From Ignelater luminosus (taxonomy: Eukaryota > Arthropoda > Insecta > Coleoptera > Elateridae), in the NCBI GenBank assembly GCA_011009095.1, contig VTPC01008310.1, positions 1-64,000 of the forward strand: a DNA stretch of 64,000 bases. Reading direction: 5' to 3'. The notes below the pieces were generated by a model. The model had not been told where the DNA came from. It saw only the letters and a program-made list of their open reading frames with translations, and did no database searches. Below, piece after piece: positions 10,208 to 23,800 of this stretch. The position numbers and the translations under genes were made by a program. Each line of letters opens with the position of its first letter. Within the stretch, counting starts at the first letter, position 1.

Positions 10208-13200
10208 CTATATAAATAAATTTAGAAATTAGAAACATTCACAGAGGAATCCAATTATAATAATACCTGAGGCGAGAGAACTTAGTGAACCTGCAGTGCT
10301 GCCACCACCTTCGTAGGCGTAATTTCTTAAGTCGTCGAAAGGAGGTGCGTTGGGATCACTGTCTGCTCGCTTTTTATGTTCTTCGATGAAAACGCCAACA
10401 TTTGGTTCTTGCCCAAGCCCTATCATTGGAGGATCTATAAAAAGATAAATATTGTATAGCAGCATAAAATTTACGGTATTTAACAGTGTCATCAGACACC
10501 TAATTCATCTTACAAGTAGTAAGAATTGTAAAAATTATATAACATTACAATATGACTATAATATTTCTGCATTTACAATACACTACGCATTTTATGAGCA
10601 GAAGTACAGGGCCGTGCAAAGGGGGATGCGGCGGATGTACCGCACCAGAGTCCCTGGGTGTTAAAAGAACTCCGAAATTGCATTGCGCAATGTTATATTC
10701 TCTAATTCCCTATATGTAAGCTTGTTTAACGCTAAATTCATAAACAGGTAAAAGGTCCCCTTTTTACCATTGCATGCCCCTGTAAGAAGTATATGGTAGT
10801 CATGCTTGCAACCTATTTTTAGAAATCATCAGACGCAAGTGTCCTTACAATTATGTAAACTTAATCTTCATAAAATTTGCAAATGTATGCACACAAATTA
10901 TGCAAAGGTTGCACCTGTGCGTTTTCTAACAAAGAATTGGATTACTGTAAAAAAAACTTAGCGGTATTCTTGCTGGACTCGCATTAGCTCTCGTGGTCTC
11001 CTATAGTGGCTAATAATCCTGCATTCCTGCAAGATGATGACATACACAAAGAAATCTTCATTTGTTACATTATAATATGTTGCAAGCGCATGTTCAACAG
11101 ATGCTTATGTAATTCTAGTGTAAACCATTACTCACATGCAAGTTTAGGAGGTGCATATTCAGGAAGTGGTCCACCAATAGGAATTTGTAGTGGCGTAATA
11201 TCGAAAGCAGTCATGTCATCTTCACCACCACCTTCGTCATCATAGTTGATGATATTTTCACGAACATCATCATCTGGCCCAGGATATTTGATGTGAGCCT
11301 CCCGTCGTCTGTTATATACCACAAATACTAAAACTAAGACTGAAAACATAAAAAACAAGTTAGTATCCATTCTTTTCCAAAAACGAACTATTTTAAAGTT
11401 AATTCTTTAACATCTCACAACAACAAAATTTTATAGTGTATTATCAATACATTTATAAATCAGTCAGTGCACACTAAAAAGTTAAGGCTACGAGCATAAA
11501 CCTGTAGGTGTGCCATATCTATATGATTCTATAAGTGTTTTAATATCTTTTTCCTTTTTAATACGAGCATTATACATATATACATACCTAGAAGCACAAA
11601 CAGACAAACAATAACAGCAATGATGAAATCTCGTGAAGGTTTAATAGCCCCTGCCAAAGCAAGCTCAAGTTCACAGTGACCTCCTGTATAGCCTAAAGGA
11701 CATTTACATTCGTACCGTTGAGGCGGATTGTGGTCTTTGCATATGCCTCCATTAATGCATGGCACCCACATGCACTCATTTTCATTAACGCAACCACCTT
11801 CCGAAAACTTGTATCCTTGTGGACAACTACACATAGGAAAATATTACTCACCAAATTATGAAGCCTACTGTATACTGCTCCAGCACTGAGGATGTTAGTG
11901 AAGAAAAAACGATGCCATAGTTTTCAAAATAAAAAAATAATAATAGATGCATTCTATGCAATATGCTCTCTAAACATACATTAACTACAATAATAAGCAT
12001 GCACAAGCAATGAGGCTGATGCTCACTGAGAATGATGAGCAAGCAGACGAGGATGGCAGCTAGAGCACCCATGCTGAGTTTGAGCGTTTGACCCTCCTGG
12101 ATGAGTTCACAGTTTTCACCCCAAAAGCCGTCAGGGCAAATGCAGCGATACCGTAATCGCGGCTCTTGATTGATGCATGTACCACCGTTTAGACAAGGCA
12201 AGTCTAAACATTCATCTTTGTCCATGCAGTCCTTACTGTCAGGTGACATGATGCGCCCCTCGCCGCAACTGTTAGTTAATCATGCATCACCATGAAATTA
12301 CACCACCACCATACAATTATAATTTAGTTCTCTAATATGTTAAACAATTGCCAAAACGTTTAGATTAAATTAGTAAACTACTGAAGAGAACTACTACCAG
12401 TCAAAATTTAGTCATCTATAGAAATGTAAATCTTTTGTGTTTTTGTGTTTATTAAAATTTGTTTTGTTTAATCCAATATGTTTATATTCCTGTGGATACA
12501 AAATATAAAGAGACTGAATGGTTAATAATACCACAATAATAGTAATAATTATTTTTAAGCAAATTGAACACAGCCTTATTTTTAGACCAAATAAAATCTA
12601 CAGTCTCTTTAAATTTCAATCTGAATGAGAAAATCATAACTTATATTTTAAGTCTTACTTGGTTGTTTCTGAATGTTATAAAATTCTGGATGTGATACAT
12701 TGTTATACTGAATCAATAAAACAGTGTCTTATCAGTTTACAATACGTGAACTAAACAAGTGAAGTTAGAACTTACAAATTAAATATCATTGAAGCAGCCT
12801 TTTGTTACAAATATAAAGTTAATAAATAGAATGTTTATTAGATAAGTATTAAAAAAATCTAAAAAGCTAAATGTTCTTCAAACAAATATGGAAGTTGCAT
12901 TCTCTAAAGAACTAGTCACCTTAGCTGGCCAAAATCTTTGGTAAACATGTGTTTCTATGCAGTGTCTTTCTTTGCTGTTTCATTGTGCTCTATCAAAGAT
13001 TTCGAAGTAAACATACAAAGATAAAACCAAATGGTTTTCGGCGGCAAATTATGCTATTATCATATGCAGTAACCAAAATCGCCATAATAAGATGAAAAAT
13101 AGAAAGGAATGTGAATTGTGGAGTTCTGCAATGGAAGACGGGACTAATGTTTTAGTTCTGAGAAAACCATTATTTATCTGTGGCTAAACAGTAGTTCTGT

Positions 13201-14840
13201 AGCATCCTTCTATGGATAGTACCATATTCGAAACTGACTTGGAGTAGAAAATTCAACATATTATTCATTATATTTAACTTTAGAGTACTGGTGCCAACTT
13301 CTTTAAAATTCTTCTTGTAATCGCTAGAGTATCTAGAGCCCATAATATCTCGTTGAGTAACTTGAAAAAACCGATCATTTTTACACTTTTTCTGGCTTTT
13401 CTAATTTTCCGCATTAAAGATGGTTATTTTTAGTTCCAACAATGTTGATGCAAATGTTTGAAAAAGTACATAATTTCTGTTGACTGACTTGATTAGAAAT
13501 TCACATTTCACTGCCCATAAAAAATATTCCATACTTAGATTACAATGAAATAAAAAGATTGATAAATGAAACCATGCTTGGTTGAGCAAAACTCTCAAGT
13601 ACATGATCTAATTTAAAGACAAATCTGATGGCATTCCAAAGTCTTGACAGACATTGAAAATCTGACTCTCATGGTATGCCTATTCACCTATTTTGTGTCC
13701 AGAAACTGTGGCGTGACAAGATCTGAGCTGTCGCTTCAGATAAACTATACTCTACTCAACTTTATAGAAGTTCTGTAAGACTTTCATGTATAAAATCTAA
13801 GAAGATTCAACTAACAATCTTTGAGTAATAGGAACGTCGAGTTTCCCTAAACAAGTTTCTTGGGCTTTGGGTAGCTCATTCGTTAAATTTGTTTAATTAG
13901 TAATAGAATGTTTCTAGTACTAAAGTGGTGTAGCGTGTATAGAAAGACAAGGTCTTACGTCTTTGTCTTATTGGTTACCTTAGAATGTGTTCGTAGTTCT
14001 TTCAGTCCGGTTTTGTAATTCATCTGAGGTTCGGTGTCGATGCCAATGCTGTACATACTGAATCCCAATAGTAGGGTTCTTCTTCGGCCGTAAACTTTTC
14101 GACATAAATTTTAAACTGTTTGATATAGTTGAGTTCTCTAGAGATGGATGTGCGATGTAGTAAATCAAATCTTACCAAACAAATTCGAATGCAGTTCAAG
14201 ACGGATTCATCATTTTCCCAACCTAGTGTAGAATCTTTGAAACAACATCAGATTTTCTCACTTCTCTGATACTGGGTACTTCTTCTTTTTGAAATTTCTC
14301 AAACTCATGTTGAATTCCGACGGTAAGGCAGCGAAGCATAAATCCTCAACTTAATGCAAAGCTTGGAGGCTCAAAGCATCATGTCAAACCTCAACGGCAA
14401 GGCAGATAGGCGAAAATCCCCAACCTAACCAAAGAATTCGGAGCATAAATAAATTAATTTATGCATCACCACCTGTATGGGCAGCTACAGTCGGTCAGTT
14501 TAATTAAGGCTTGATAAGGTGGTGTGAGTCACTATCATCTTTCTAATTGTTTTTTGCATCTCTAGATCCTTTCAGAAACCTTTTTATATAAATGTAATGG
14601 TGGAATCAATCATCTATTATAATTACTGTCTCACATTTAGTTTGCTTTTAGATTCTTTATCCCAGAAAGAAGAATACCATCTATAGGTAGGTATTTCGTA
14701 ATTGGATTCTTGTTTGCTGTTCATTTTGTCATTCTTCGTTTTCTTCTTTGTTAGATAAGGTAATATTATCCTTTATCTTTAATGAAAGCACTATCCACAG
14801 CTGAAGAAGTTTCTGTTTTTAAAGATAGCTGCTCCATAGC

Positions 14841-14878
<38 letters not shown>

Positions 14879-17800
14879 AGCTGCATAATAAAGACTGACG
14901 AACAAAGAAATTTGAATAAGATGTAGTTCGATCGTCATCGTCATCAAGTCAGGGAAAAAAGAGTTTACCTGGAACTAATTAAAGGGTTTACGAAATATTT
15001 TATGTTTGGTAAGTTTCAGGGTTTCCAATGACATAATATTAATTCTGCAACCTCGAAATCGATGTAGGAATTTACAGAATGTTCTAAATGATGGCAAATA
15101 AATGGGTTTTAGTAAATATCATATATACCATATTCATTTTTAAAAAAGTTTAAATAACTCGCTATAGTGCGATAAAGGTAGGTATACATTGCGTCGCCTA
15201 CCTTCCCATAAACGTCCTCCGATCGATAACTAAGTATGACAAGATTTAGTAGAAGATTTTCTATGCGAGTCAGTGGAACTTCTTATTTGTTCTAAAATAT
15301 ACAATTTACATAGAATGATGAAACTATTTTCTGGTTATGTTATCAGTAATAATAATAATCAATCAAAGACTATTGTCAAGATTTCTAAAACCATCAGTAG
15401 CTATGTAAATATGAAGCACAAAAATATGAATATTTAAGTCAGTTTCAGAATTTCAGAACCGATCAATGCTCAGAATAACAGTGATGATGATCAAGAGTAA
15501 GAAGATTCATTGCACTGAATATTTCAAAACTAGAAAAATCCTTTTCAGAGTTCCTATTCAGTTAAGAAGAATCTTAAATGCAACATAAACAGTTGACTGA
15601 AAGGCAAAATTAATGGAAAAATAATTATTGCTCAAATGAAAAATGCTTTATCTGAAATAACATAATCTTGCAATGTTATGTTATATATTTCCATTGCCGT
15701 ATCAGATTAAAATTATATTATAAATCTCTTAAATAAATGCTACAGATATTATCTATGTTACTTACCACATAATACACAACATATATGTAAAAACAAAATT
15801 AAAAAGGAGTGACAGATAATGTAAATGACAATAAAATCTTAACTATCTGTTAGATTGAGTTCATTTTTAGTATTTATTTTTAGTTTTATTTAATCTATTT
15901 CCACTTTAAATTTAGTAAAACACATCCAAAATTTTATATTTTTATATTATTATTATAACTAACAAATAATATTCAAACATAGTACCAGTCAATATATCAC
16001 AATTTATAAATCTTTCTCTTTGCTTCATGCTGTATTCACAAAAGCACTGCACAGACAAGATGATCATTTTGAAAAGAGTGATAGCACACGCTAAACTACA
16101 GAATATGACATATAAAGGGAACTCAGTGCCTTCGCATAATTTCAATCCATTTTATTCTCTAAAAAAATATTGTCTTTGGATATCAGTAATGCTACAGATA
16201 TTGTTTTACAATGTTTGTTGTAATGTTGTAGGGTGAAACTAGTATATAAGTCTTTATTATAATAATATAAAATCCATTAGTGTAACTAAATATGTAGAGA
16301 TATGTAAAACCTAACTTTATTAGAGAATAATATGGAAAATGTACTAAAAGTATAAAATTAATCTTTTATTTGTAATTAAAAAACCTTTTCAGATGTAATG
16401 TAGGTATTCTATTGCAGTCAAATTTATTTGCTTTAACAAGTAATTTTGATTTAATTAATATAGAAATAATACACTTACAAACATAGTTACATTACTTGAT
16501 CCAATCCATTCTAATTGCTAACTCTAGATTAAAAACTTTTAAAGTAACTGTAATATATGGTAGGTAACTTATTTATTATATTACACTGCAGATATGACTT
16601 CAATATTATACTTTACTATTTTACTAGTAGCAAATCATTATGTAAGTAGATCTACATATTTGGTAGTGTTTATGAATAAATGAATGTGAGAGAGCAGTGT
16701 AAAAAAAGCTAACTCTTCAGTTCATTTTCATCGAGAAAAAGTACACTGACCCCCAAATAATTAAACAAGACGTAAATTTTTTTATAAAAAAAGCAGATAA
16801 ATGTAGAAGTCATAAAATCTGATATTTAATGAGCATAAAAAATTTTTGTCTAAAAGTTTTTAAACTCTGTATAAAAATACTTAATTTCCATCTTCGTTAA
16901 ATATATTGATCCAAAAACACGTGATATTACTTTTATATTAATTAAATCTTAATCCAAACATTATAAAAGAGTTGTCAAAAACGTTCGTCTAATTATAAAA
17001 AACCTTTAATGAACATATTTTTTAATTAATAGACTGGCAAAACCAATTTAAGAAAAAAATATTTAATTTAGAAAGAATATAAAAAAAGCAAAACTGCTTC
17101 TACTGTTTAATGTTTCTTTTTGTATTTGCCATCAAGAAAAAGTTACTACAATTAAATCTCTGTAATGAAATTATTTTACATAGTAAACTAATTTAAGCTT
17201 AAAAATATACTTACGTGCATTCGTAATCGTTCCAAAGATCAACACATTCAAATGGTTCAGGACAAATAACATTTGCACAAGGTTTATTTGAAGGACAGTT
17301 TCTTTCCAGATTTCTTGCCATTGTTGCTTGGCCCCATTGAGTTCCATTCATTGCCGGTGGCAGTGGGAGATGTTTACCTTCCAGTCGGATATCATCCAAA
17401 CAACCTAATTTTACACAAAAAATTTAGTTAGAAACATCAGTGAACTCTTATTGTTACATTTCGTACCTTTCGAATAATCTGCATAAACTTCAAAAGTCCT
17501 AACTCCTGTATATTCTGCTTTTCCTCCGGCATAAACCCCTTCTTGTTTATCCACTAACAACCATTGATGTCCCACGAAATTAAAGGTTTCGTTGTATCTT
17601 CTTCCTTCACCACCATCTAGTTCCAGCATGGCAGCTGAACCATATCTGCTAACCCTCGCTACATGCCACTGACCATCATCTACAGCTACTGCATTTAACC
17701 ATAAATCTCTCTCTTCTGTTCTTAATGAATTAAGATTGTATCTAAAATGTAGTCTTGAATCTTTAATTTCTAAAATTCCGTATTCTCGATTATGTTGGTC

Positions 17801-20800
17801 AGATACTCTAAATAACTCGCCGTATTCTTCTCTAGTTCTAAACCTTAATTGTATTTGTGTAGAAAATCTATCTGGTTCAAAACTTAAAGCGTATTTAACG
17901 TAAGATTGCGGTTTAAAAGTGGTTGGTATAGTGGCGACGGTACACGATGGTCCAGTCCATCCTGGTCGGCACTGACATTTAGCTTCAGTAAAACTACCCA
18001 TGCAAGTTCCATGTTCCCAACAACGAGCCGTTGCTTCAGAACGGCCACAAACTTCTTCACTCTGAGGACAGCCAGCCACACTATTTCTTGATAAACCAGG
18101 ATGGGCTAAATCGTACAACTTTGAATTGTGGAATAAGTTTCGAATGCATCCATCAAAACCTTTCCCAACTGGCATGTATTGCCAATGATAATGAGTGGGA
18201 TCAAATTGTTCTACATATAAACCTCCAAGTTGCAATGGTGCATTTACATTGAGGTATTCGTTGAAAGGCGGAATTGTACCTTGAGCTTGACAACTACTAT
18301 CATCGAATTCTGGAGGTGTTCCATCTTCTAACTCTGCTATTTCGGCGGATTTACAATAATCAACAACCATTCTTACATTTTCAGTATCCCAAAATATATC
18401 TAACCTATGCCATTCACCATCATCTAAACTCTTTTTCGTCTTTACACGTAATTCTAAAGTTCCCGAACCAAAATCAATTAAAAGTCTAGGGTAGCCACGT
18501 TCTAATTCTACTGCGATATAATCGGATACCATAACTTCTTCTGTTTCTGGCGGAACTATAGGTCCATTGTACAACAGAAGCCCGTCAGTTTTTCGCGTAA
18601 TAAATTCAAAGCTTAAATGTGATTTATCACACATTTCAAGGGCAGGATACCAAGCCCATCCATTCCCTCTAAAACTGCGCGATGTCTGTTGACATCTTGG
18701 TCCATTATATCCGGCAGGACATGAACATGATAAAGAATATCGGGTTTCTAAGCACCGACCACCGTTATAACAAGGATTATTTCTACAATTTTCTTCTTTG
18801 CTAAAGTTTCTAGCTCCACAGGTACATTCAGCTAAAACGTCAACACGAACTCCTACTAATGCAGTCTTATTCGCGTTCACCATGTAAGGCAAGGCACTAA
18901 TATCTAAAGTATTTGTACAGGATCCCTCACACATTTGATTTTCGTATAAACATTCGTCTATACCAACCATAGTTATATTTATTCCAACATCTTTTTCTAT
19001 TTCTTCTCTGTGCATTAATACAAGTCCATTTAATCTAACTGGTTTGTAGTAAGGCGAACCGTGAGCGGAAAACCGGACATCTGTTACAGGGGGATGTTTT
19101 CTTCTTAACTGTACACTGAATACATCAACATTATCACGATCTGTATTTAATAAATCTGCTATTTTATCTTTAAATTTCTCTGCTTTGCTTTTAGATAAAC
19201 TCTGTGTTTTATAATTCCATATTCTAATAAAATCTTCATCTGTAATACCTGCGATTCGAACGGAACCAGAATTTATAACAGCCTCATGAGGAATTTCTTT
19301 AACAGTAATAGTAACATTGGCCGGAACATCTGTTTGAGTGTGCTTTCTATCGTAAACTTTAAATCGTAAATGATACCTGCCATCTCTAGTACCATGTTTC
19401 ATGGTAATCATTCCTGTGTCCTCATTAAGTTTAAATCTGGGATGCTCGGTGCCTTCCCAATAAAACTTTTTATCGGGAAGATCCCAGTCATCTAAATCAT
19501 AAACGTAAACTCTACCTATTTCTGTATCAGGTGCTTGACCTTGATAATTATATACAAATATCTCTTTGGATCCAGGTTGCATTTTATTGTCATTCACATC
19601 TCCTATTACGACTGTTAATGTACTTGTGCCAGTCATCGCAGGATTTCCGTGATCCTTAATAACAATAGGGATTAAGTATTCTTTCTGCTGTTCTCTATCA
19701 AACGACCTCAGCGATGAGACAATTGCCATTCCATCTCCGTTTGCACCCTCTACCATGAAATTATAATTTCAGTGTCATTATTACATAATAGAATTAAGGA
19801 AGTTATAAACTTAACGATGCATAAAAGTATGATATAATCTAAAGTAGAGTAAGGAAACTGAATACAAAATCGGTTGAAGTTACGTGTTAAATATTCAGAA
19901 AATGTAAATCTTAACTTCTAAAGTTTCTACTATTCTAATTTTTAATCGATTTCCATACTTTGACTTGCAAGGCATTAAGAAGAGTGAGATCTCTTTTTAA
20001 CTGAAAGTGCATGAGAAATCAACTCGTGAATGAAGTAGGTTTAAAGAGATTTTCAGTTTTTCTGTGTGAATTGTTGGAAAACATTTTATTTCTCACGAAA
20101 ATTAGATTTCTGTAGACATCACTAGATGTCAATTGTGCATTGACAAAAAAAGATAACTTTCAGGATAATGATGAATAAATATTCTTAATAAAATGGGCCA
20201 ACAGGGAAAACCCCCAAAGGGCTTCAAAGTTATTCTTTTTGCTTCAGCAACATAATGAATCTAAATATTATTCCTTTGTAAAAATTTATGTTTATTTGAG
20301 TCTTTTCGTTAAATTTTGTTAAATTATGCAAAATTAATGTTGTTCATTTTTTAAGGAGAAAATCGTTTTCCTGATCATTTGTAATATTTGCAACATGTAT
20401 GTGGTACTATGCGATCAAAGTTCAAGAATCTAAATCAATGGCGACCAATCACAGGCAACTGTGACTGGGATGAACAACCAATTTGACTTTAGTGTATGCA
20501 AACTGCAGGTTTTATGTTTTGTAAGTTGCATTTTTAAATGACAATTGGGTCAGTCTCTACTGTCATGATTAAAATCTAAATAAAACGATATAGCTTTATC
20601 TGATCTTAACAAAAAAAGAGCAAAATAAGTCAAAATTACGGTTCGTCTATAAGAGCTGCAGGGCTGCAGCCTTCCTAGACGTTTTGAGATAAAAATTATT
20701 ATTTTTCTCAGTTCACTAATCAAACAATCAAACAATCAATGATGAAATTATTCTTTTCTTAGTAAAATATATTTTAGCTATTCGAAAACAGTTTCATATT

Positions 20801-23800
20801 CTTCTATCAAAAAAGAAATTAAAGAAAGAAATTTCACGAAATAATGACCTTGTTCAGAAAAGTACCAAAGTCCTAAAACTAGTTTAGTAATCTGTTCTGC
20901 TCGTTATCTTTGTAATTAATTTTGTGTTTTGTGAGTTATCGATTTCATCGAACTTCTTTTACAGATTGTTATCTTTTAGGTCCTGTATATGTTTATCATT
21001 AACGAGACACCCAGTATAAATTTCCAGGTCATTTTTATTGTTTCTTTGAAATGAAATAACACATGCTGTTGTACTAGCAATTTCGTATAATCTAGAAACC
21101 GCTTCTGCTTGCATTTGTAATTTTAAATTTCCTATTTTTATTTATTTTGTCATTATTTTATTAAGCCTAATTAATTTATTATAACGGAAATTATTAATAA
21201 TGTCCCATAACTCTAATCTTCATTAGTCCACGTTGACTTATTTTTCTCTTTTACTCTTTTACAATATCTGGAGATTAGTTCTAGAACGTTTTGACAAAAT
21301 ATCAAAACAAATGGAAAAAATATCCGTTTGAGAAGAGATGAATTGGACTTCTGCATATTTGACAACATCTTCATTTCCAGAAAGATCACAGTAATAGTTA
21401 CAGTTCTTACTTCTAAAATAATTGTGAAAGGAATTGACAAAATCAAGAAGTTGTCAAATCTTTTGAAGATGGTAGGTTAATTCTTTGTATTAAAATGAGA
21501 CACCCAGTATAAATTTCCAGTTCATTTTAATTGTTTTTTTAAAATGAAGGAACCCATGCTGTTGTTTACTAGCAATTTCGTCTTATCTAGAAACCGTTTC
21601 TGCTTGCATCCGTAACTCAAATTTTCTATTTTTATTTATTTATCATCATTTTATTAAACCTAATTAATTTGTCATAACGGAATTTATTAATAAAGTCTCA
21701 TAAATCGAATCTTCGTTAGTTCACTTTGACTTAGTTTTCTCTTTTATTCTTTTACAACATTCTCTAGAGATTAGGGGTTATTGAGAAAGTCATTTGCAGG
21801 ACATTTTAGTCGTAAAACATTTTGACAAAATAATATCATCAAAACAAATGAAAAAAAATAAGCCTTTGAAAAGAGATAAATTAGACTTGTATATTTGATA
21901 ACATCTTCTTCTCCAGAAAGATCATAGTACTACATATCAAGTCAGTTCTTTCCTCTAAATTTATTCTCAAAGAGACTGACAAGATCAAAGGTTGTTATTG
22001 ATGATAAAATTGGCAAAGTAAACCAATTTGGTCAGCTTATGAAAACCTATCTTTCCAGTTCAGGTTCTGATAGTTACAATTTTTTATTTTCTATCGAAGA
22101 AGATAATTCTATTGTAAGTAGATAATGATATAAAACTTACTGATATTTGTAAGTCTGTTATCAAATCAAGTTATAGAAACTTTAAATAGCTCCATGATAG
22201 AATAAAGTAGATACAAATAAAACCAACAGTTGCAAAATTATAGTAAGAAAACCAAGTAGTAATGTGTCTAACGTTATTGGGAGCTATTTCAGTGTTTATA
22301 TCATGTAAATCGGAATAATCAGTAGCTTCTATGGGGATTATCCTTTCTATAAAAACTAGTAATGATAGTAATATCTTTATATGAAAACTTTCTCTGAACT
22401 TGCCTGTTTCTGATCTATAATTAGCAAAATAATAAAAGAACATAAGAGAGATTGTACTAAAAAAGACATTATTATTTTATATTTTATTATTTATTCGTGG
22501 TTTACTTTAGTAAATAATAAATATTTATGAATACAGTCTCTCAGCATTTAACTTAGGAAGGCATAACAACTTGAAAAGTTTAACCAAAGAACTCCACATT
22601 TCTTTGTTAGCAAAATGTTTGAATAGAACTTGAACACAAATAAGAGTTAGGTAAATGACGGTATACAAACAGTAGTATAAGTTTCAAGGTAAAAAAAACC
22701 TAAAAAACTACGGATAATTCGAAATTACATTTCGATAGAAGAAAATTATTTTGAAAAAGTTTCGTTATAGTAATTTCTCAAGAATAAAAGAACTGTCACG
22801 TCCCATAGTTGAGTTTTTGGTAAATTCTAAACTAACAACTATTTAGATTACAGTTAAATTGAAAAATTTCCCAAAAGTAAAACTTTATTTCACGTAGTAT
22901 CTGTACTTGACGTGACTATAATGAATCATATTCAATTAAATTTCATTTTATCACATGCATGCACATGTGAAAGAGCATTTATTGATTTGAATGGGTTTTT
23001 AACTGTCCCACGCCAACTGTAATTGCGGCATGCTAAAATTACCTCTAATTTTGTAAACTCTATATGGGGTATTACATTCATGTGGTCATAAAAATTTTAT
23101 TTCAGTCATCTTTCATAACTCAAGATTTTCGTTTTGATCTGAAAGAAGTAACTTTTTTCTTTTTTTTAGATTTTAGTTGAGTTTTATTATCATTCCTCTA
23201 AAATTATAATAAAATATTAATTATATAGAGTGACTCGTTCTAAACAAATGTTCTAATTTTTGTTTTGCAATCTAGAAGTCGAATTGTACTGAAGTACCCT
23301 CTATATACCTACAGTATATACAGTGTGTCTCAATTTCGATGCTCACTTTTGGGATCTCGGAAATTGTAAGAGATACGAAGTCAGTTAAATTAGAAAAGTT
23401 TTGGCTATTTTGGAGATCAATTTACTTATGCTTTTGTTTTTTCAAAAAAGTTCACGGCTTACTAGATTGGTTTTTGTCAGATAAATTACATTTGTTATGT
23501 AATAATTGCTAAAACAAAACAAAAGACGCTTTTAAGATAATTTACTGAGCATTCACAGATAGCATCAACTAAGCATCTAATGCCCCATAAAAGCGTATTT
23601 ATTTTGTTTTAGCAATTTTTGCATAACAAATGAATTTCTTTGATAAAACTCCACGACTCTGTGTTAGATGTCATAGCACACTATGATGAAAAATGATTTT
23701 CCCTTCATAACTCGGTAAAACAAAAGAATAGCTATGTCAAACCATGTATCACTGAAAAGCATTTAAGGCATGCAGTTGAGTAATATGGAAATCAAGTAGG

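Larger units (their letters stand above)
12269..17214 (-). other. CadN intron, 4.9 kb
   Basis: A GT-AG phase-2 intron, donor GTAAGT at 17209-17214. It is AT-rich with no convincing gene. It contains an (AG)15 microsatellite at 14845-14874 and a pair of diverged 74-bp tandem units at 14321-14430. The ORFs in it (for example 13401-13604, 13980-14168 and 15942-16236 on either strand) lack splice sites, codon bias or recognisable motifs. Confidence 0.75.

Noticed and set aside
9941-10219. 92-codon plus-strand ORF at the CadN 3' end
   Set aside because: Its right part is antisense to the last CadN exon, and its left part shows no protein-like features.
17884-18489. ORFs of 60-75 codons on both strands across the CadN laminin-G exon
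   Set aside because: They lie in other frames of a clearly coding exon and have no motifs; shadows.
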